This document shows positions 61,121-64,000 of a stretch of DNA of 64,000 nucleotides, piece after piece. Numbering within the stretch: the stretch's first letter is position 1; each line of letters opens with the position of its first letter. Origin of the DNA: Paracraurococcus ruber (GTDB taxonomy: Bacteria; Pseudomonadota; Alphaproteobacteria; Acetobacterales; Acetobacteraceae); contig NZ_SMOA01000006.1 in the NCBI RefSeq assembly GCF_004353985.1, forward strand, positions 1-64,000, written 5' to 3'. A model generated the notes under the pieces. The model worked only from the letters and a program-made list of their open reading frames with translations. It was not told the origin of the DNA and made no database searches. The position numbers were made by a program, and so were the translations under genes.

Positions 61121-62737
61121 TCAGCCGGTGGGCGGCCGCGCGCGTTCCGCCCGCAGCGGCGCCGGGCGCCGAGGCGCCGTGCCGATGGGCCGCGCCGACC
61201 ACACGGCCAGCGGCGCCGCCAGCAGCAGCCCGGCGATCCCCGGCAGGATCAGCAGCGCCATCGTCCCGCCGGCCGCGAAACCGGGCAGCAATGCCAGGCC
61301 CAGCAGCGTCTGCGGCGCGAAGCGGCGCAGCGCCATGGCCCAGCCGACCGCCTCCGGCACCCGCCGCTGCGGCGCCCAGCCCGACAGCCGCCGGCGGGCC
61401 AGCCGCAACAGGGTCAGCGTGTGCTCCAGCGCCGCCACCGGTTCCAGCAGCAGCCCGAAGGCGAGATCCTGCGCCGCCTCCCGCAGCAGGGTGGCGCGGC
61501 GGGTGCGGCCGGGGCGCAGCAGGCTTTCGGCATGGCCGGCCAGCTTCGGCAGGTTGAGCGCGACGAAGGAGGCAAGGACCAGCGCCAGCAGCAGGCCGGG
61601 CGGCGTCGCATCCCCGCCGCCGGTGGCGAGGTTCAGCGCCGCCAGCGGCAGCACCGCCAGCCAGAGCGGCGCCAGCGCGTAGTGCAGCACGCCCAGCACC
61701 ATCTGGAACCGGCCCAGCCGGCTGAATTCCGGCCGCCGCAGCAGCCCCAGCCATTGCAGGTTGCCGGCCGCCCAGCGCAGGTCGCGGCCGAAGAAGGCGG
61801 GCAGGTCGGGCGGATGCTGCTCGAAGCTGCCGGCATCGTCGGGCAGCACCCGCACCGCCCAGCCGGCGGCGTGCAGCATGGCGGCTTCCGGATGGTCGTG
61901 GCTGAGGACGGGCGTGCCGCCCGGCAGCGTCGGCAGCCGGGCGTCGCGCCGGAAGGCGGCGATGCGCAGCAGCGCGTTGTGGCCCCACCAGGGCTGCCGC
62001 GGCCCCTGCCACCAGGCCTGCCCGGTGGACCAGATGCGGCCGCCCTGCCGGTGGCCGAGGCCGAACAGCCGGGCGAAGCGGGTCTGCATCCCCGCGGGCT
62101 GGGTGTTGCCCTGCAGGACCGCCAGGGCGGGATCGGCCTGCATGGCCAGCACCAGCCGCGTCACGGCGGCCGCCGACATCTCGGAATCCGCGTCCAGCAC
62201 CAGGGCGAAGTCGAAGCCCTCGGCATGGTGGTCGAGGAAGTCCATCAGGTTGCCGGCCTTGAAGCCGGCATTCTCCGTCCGGCGCCGGTAGCGCAACGCG
62301 GCGTCCGGGACGCGGGCGGCCAGCGCCGCCACCGCCGCCGCCTCCGCCTCCGCGGCCGGGCCGCAGGGCGTGTCGGAGAGGATGCCGAGCACGAAGGCAT
62401 CGCCATGCTGCGCCCGCAGGTCCCGCAGCAGCCGGGCGAGCGGCGGCAGCACCGCGCCCATATCCTCCAGCCGCACGCAGGCGGCGATCAGGGTGCGGGT
62501 CCGCAGCGGTCCCTCCGCCCGGCGGAGCGAGGGCACCACCAGCGCATCGGGGTCGGCGGCCAGCAGCCGCACGCCGAGGCCGACCAGGCCGGTGGCGGCG
62601 GCAAGGCCCAGCCAGGGCGCATTGGCGCCGTAGCAGAGCAGGATGAGCGCTTCCCACGGCGTCCAGCCGCCGGCCGACAGCACCGCCCAGGCCAGTGCCA
62701 GCAGGCCGAGCGTGATGCCGGCCGTGAGCGCCGCCAT
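61121..62737 (-). CDS. mdoH: glucans biosynthesis glucosyltransferase H-like (MdoH/OpgH)
   Basis: A 538-residue inner-membrane GT2 glycosyltransferase that polymerises UDP-glucose into periplasmic glucan backbones. Two N-terminal TMs are followed by the GT-A core with LSDTP, RRTENAGFKAGNL, the metal-binding DADSEMS (182-184), LSHDHPEAAMLHAAG, and RDLRWAAGNLQW, the MdoH form of the QxxRW motif. Several C-terminal TMs follow. It is shorter than E. coli OpgH (~850) because it lacks the long N-terminal cytosolic region, as in other alphaproteobacteria. ATG 62737 or GTG 62740 starts it, 38 bases after the UDG-like gene. No mdoG is in view. Confidence 0.9.
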   Translation of the reverse strand: MAALTAGITLGLLALAWAVLSAGGWTPWEALILLCYGANAPWLGLAAATGLVGLGVRLLAADPDALVVPSLRRAEGPLRTRTLIAACVRLEDMGAVLPPLARLLRDLRAQHGDAFVLGILSDTPCGPAAEAEAAAVAALAARVPDAALRYRRRTENAGFKAGNLMDFLDHHAEGFDFALVLDADSEMSAAAVTRLVLAMQADPALAVLQGNTQPAGMQTRFARLFGLGHRQGGRIWSTGQAWWQGPRQPWWGHNALLRIAAFRRDARLPTLPGGTPVLSHDHPEAAMLHAAGWAVRVLPDDAGSFEQHPPDLPAFFGRDLRWAAGNLQWLGLLRRPEFSRLGRFQMVLGVLHYALAPLWLAVLPLAALNLATGGGDATPPGLLLALVLASFVALNLPKLAGHAESLLRPGRTRRATLLREAAQDLAFGLLLEPVAALEHTLTLLRLARRRLSGWAPQRRVPEAVGWAMALRRFAPQTLLGLALLPGFAAGGTMALLILPGIAGLLLAAPLAVWSARPIGTAPRRPAPLRAERARPPTG

Positions 62738-62775
62738 CACGGCGCGCCGCGGCGCGAGGCGTTCGACGGGCTGGG

Positions 62776-63408
62776 TCAGGCGGCGACGCCCCGCGGCGCA
62801 TCCAGCAGCCCGGCAGCCGCCGCCAGCACGGCCAGGATGCGGCGCGGCACCTCCGGGCTGGTGCAGGTGTAGGTCGGGCTGGGATGCGGCATGGCCAGCA
62901 CCGGCATGCCGGGCCGCGCCGTGGTGAGCGCCGGCGCGGCAAGGCCGGCGAAGCGCCCGGCCAGCACGGCGACCGCGAGCCGCGGCAGCAGGTCGAGCAC
63001 GGCCGGCAACAGGGAAAGGCCCGCCGCGCGCTCGGCCCGGGTCGGCGCCCGGTTGCGCGCGCCCGGCGCGTGGATGAGGAAGGGCACGGCGTTCCAGATC
63101 AGTATATCGGCCCGGGCGATCCCGGTCGCCGCCAGGAAGTGGCGGAGATTGGCGCCGGTGGGCGTCGGGTTGTCGCGGGAGACGAGGCCGGTGGCGGGCA
63201 TGGACGGCCCCGGCGTCTCCAGCAGCAGGAGCAGGCGCGCACCGGTGCCGCCATCCGCCGGATCGGCATCCGGCATGGCGCGGCCGGTCGTGCGGCGCAT
63301 CGCGTCGATGCAGCGGGCGAGCGGCGCCATGTGCGGCGCCGCGAGCGCGGCGCGGCGGGCGGCGAGGATGGCGGGATCGGCCAGAGGCGCGGTCACCGGC
63401 GCGGTCAT
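62776..63408 (-). CDS. uracil-DNA glycosylase superfamily protein
   Basis: A 210-residue protein with the UDG fold signatures: LLLLLETPGPSM at the first active-site strand, SRDNPTPTGANLRHFL, ILIWNAVPF, and the DNA-intercalation motif MPHPSPTYTCTSP. It lacks the four cysteines of family 4 and 5 enzymes, so its branch is uncertain and activity is not assured. The start is ambiguous: ATG 63408 follows a G-rich run, whereas ATG 63504 would add 32 low-complexity residues and overlap the PIG-L stop in ATGA fashion. It is in line with the PIG-L and MdoH-like genes on the same strand. Confidence 0.8.
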   Translation of the reverse strand: MTAPVTAPLADPAILAARRAALAAPHMAPLARCIDAMRRTTGRAMPDADPADGGTGARLLLLLETPGPSMPATGLVSRDNPTPTGANLRHFLAATGIARADILIWNAVPFLIHAPGARNRAPTRAERAAGLSLLPAVLDLLPRLAVAVLAGRFAGLAAPALTTARPGMPVLAMPHPSPTYTCTSPEVPRRILAVLAAAAGLLDAPRGVAA

Positions 63409-63500
63409 CGGTCGCACCCCCCCCGCCGGGCGACGGGTGCCCGGGCGCGCCCGGGCGAGGGCGCGGGGCGCCGCGGCGGAGGGCACGCCGTTGCGGCTTG

Positions 63501-64000
63501 TCATGCCGCCGCCGGCCAGGTGGCGGGCAGCGGGGCGCGGCCCGCCATGCGGAAGCGCTCGACCGGCCCGGCTTCGGCGAGGGCGCGCGCCAGCCCCTCC
63601 GCCCCGCCGAACTGGAACCCGAGCTGAGAGCGGTAGGCGGCGCAGGCGGCAAGGCGCCCCGCCGCGTCGCCTTCCACCGCGCAATCCGGCAGCGCCTGCA
63701 TCCGCGCGGCGAAGGGCCGGGCGGGATGGCTGTGCGGCTTCAGCGAATAGGGGAAATCTGTCCACCACAGCACCGGCAGGTCCGGCGGCAGCACCGAATC
63801 CAGCGCGCGGACGAGCTGGACATGGTCCACATGCCCGCCCACGGCCTGCGGCGCCAGCAGCAGGTCGGGCGCCGGGTGCAGCAGCGGTGCCAACAGCTGG
63901 GCGAGCGGCGCGACGACGCCATCCGCGAGGAGCGGCGGCGCGAACAGCGCCCGCGCATCGGGGTAGCCGCGATGCGGCGCCTCCGGCAGGTCGAGCCAGA
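63501..64000 (-). CDS. PIG-L family deacetylase, 5' end cut by window
   Basis: The frame is open to the window edge, so only the C-terminal ~165 residues are seen. The second metal-binding motif AVGGHVDHVQLVRAL is present, with WWTDFPYSL and the family end RSQLGFQFGG. PIG-L enzymes are zinc-dependent N-acetylglucosamine-type deacetylases acting on GlcNAc-inositol, antibiotics or surface sugars. The neighbouring glucosyltransferase gene suggests a cell-surface polysaccharide locus that continues beyond the window. The first zinc motif (PHPDD type) lies outside. Confidence 0.85.
   Translation of the reverse strand, partial: WLDLPEAPHRGYPDARALFAPPLLADGVVAPLAQLLAPLLHPAPDLLLAPQAVGGHVDHVQLVRALDSVLPPDLPVLWWTDFPYSLKPHSHPARPFAARMQALPDCAVEGDAAGRLAACAAYRSQLGFQFGGAEGLARALAEAGPVERFRMAGRAPLPATWPAAA

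Noticed and set aside
60980-62872. A 630-codon frame antisense to the MdoH-like gene
   Set aside because: Same mirror effect; glycosyltransferase motifs are on the minus strand.
1-64000. CRISPR arrays, insertion sequences, prophage, tRNA or rRNA genes
   Set aside because: No regularly spaced repeats, transposase motifs, phage structural genes, or tRNA T-loop/acceptor patterns were found by eye on either strand.

Overview
The window is chromosomal DNA of a very GC-rich alphaproteobacterium. Gene content and order (hemE next to a PpsR-type regulator, then rho, mnmE, mnmG, rsmG, parA, parB, holA, lptE, leuS) are those of the region around the replication origin. The GC-rich, Roseomonas-like flavour of the proteins suggests Acetobacteraceae or a close Rhodospirillales relative; this taxonomic guess is inference. 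I see no rRNA, tRNA, CRISPR array, insertion sequence, phage or plasmid genes. Nearly every base is coding or short intergenic, and 4-base ATGA or GTGA stop/start overlaps are frequent.

1-32 kb is a mosaic of housekeeping and accessory genes. It holds an Smr-domain protein (cut at the window start) and a small XRE regulator; a chloroperoxidase-type hydrolase divergent from an AraC regulator; a two-gene RND efflux system; a 973-residue regulator (winged helix, STAND-type ATPase, helical repeats); a TetR regulator divergent from an SDR-MATE efflux operon with a clear operator; a zinc alcohol dehydrogenase coupled to a small membrane protein; a CDF metal exporter with a DUF1348 protein; a Bax-inhibitor-1 protein; a large FtsX-type permease; TerC; an SDR; yicC-gmk; a three-subunit molybdenum hydroxylase; a DUF4142 protein; and a HAD phosphatase with a GH13 glucosidase.

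32-42 kb holds the likely origin. A 300-bp stretch at 34391-34690 between ppsR and hemE carries clustered DnaA-box-like nonamers, the arrangement known from Caulobacter and Rickettsia. Around it lie maf, ppsR, hemE, a chemoreceptor fused to a c-di-GMP-binding PilZ domain, hemH, a HAD hydrolase, hemJ and rho. Three heme-synthesis steps are thus encoded within 6 kb of the putative origin.

42-60 kb starts with a membrane/pentapeptide-repeat gene split by an in-frame amber codon. It continues with a SpoT-like HD hydrolase plus GNAT pair, a LysR regulator, ogt-qor, a ferredoxin-like protein, mnmE, an unknown protein, mnmG, rsmG, parA and parB. Two parS-like sites lie at the mnmG/rsmG junction. The convergent leuS-lptE-holA operon follows; leuS contains an in-frame palindromic insertion.

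60-64 kb holds a secreted alpha/beta hydrolase, an MdoH-like glucosyltransferase, a uracil-DNA-glycosylase-like protein and the end of a PIG-L deacetylase gene.

Recurrent intergenic palindromes deserve attention: a double-hairpin element found twice (its copy before the RND pump includes the pump start codon), and a TAGAGC-type element that supplies stop codons.
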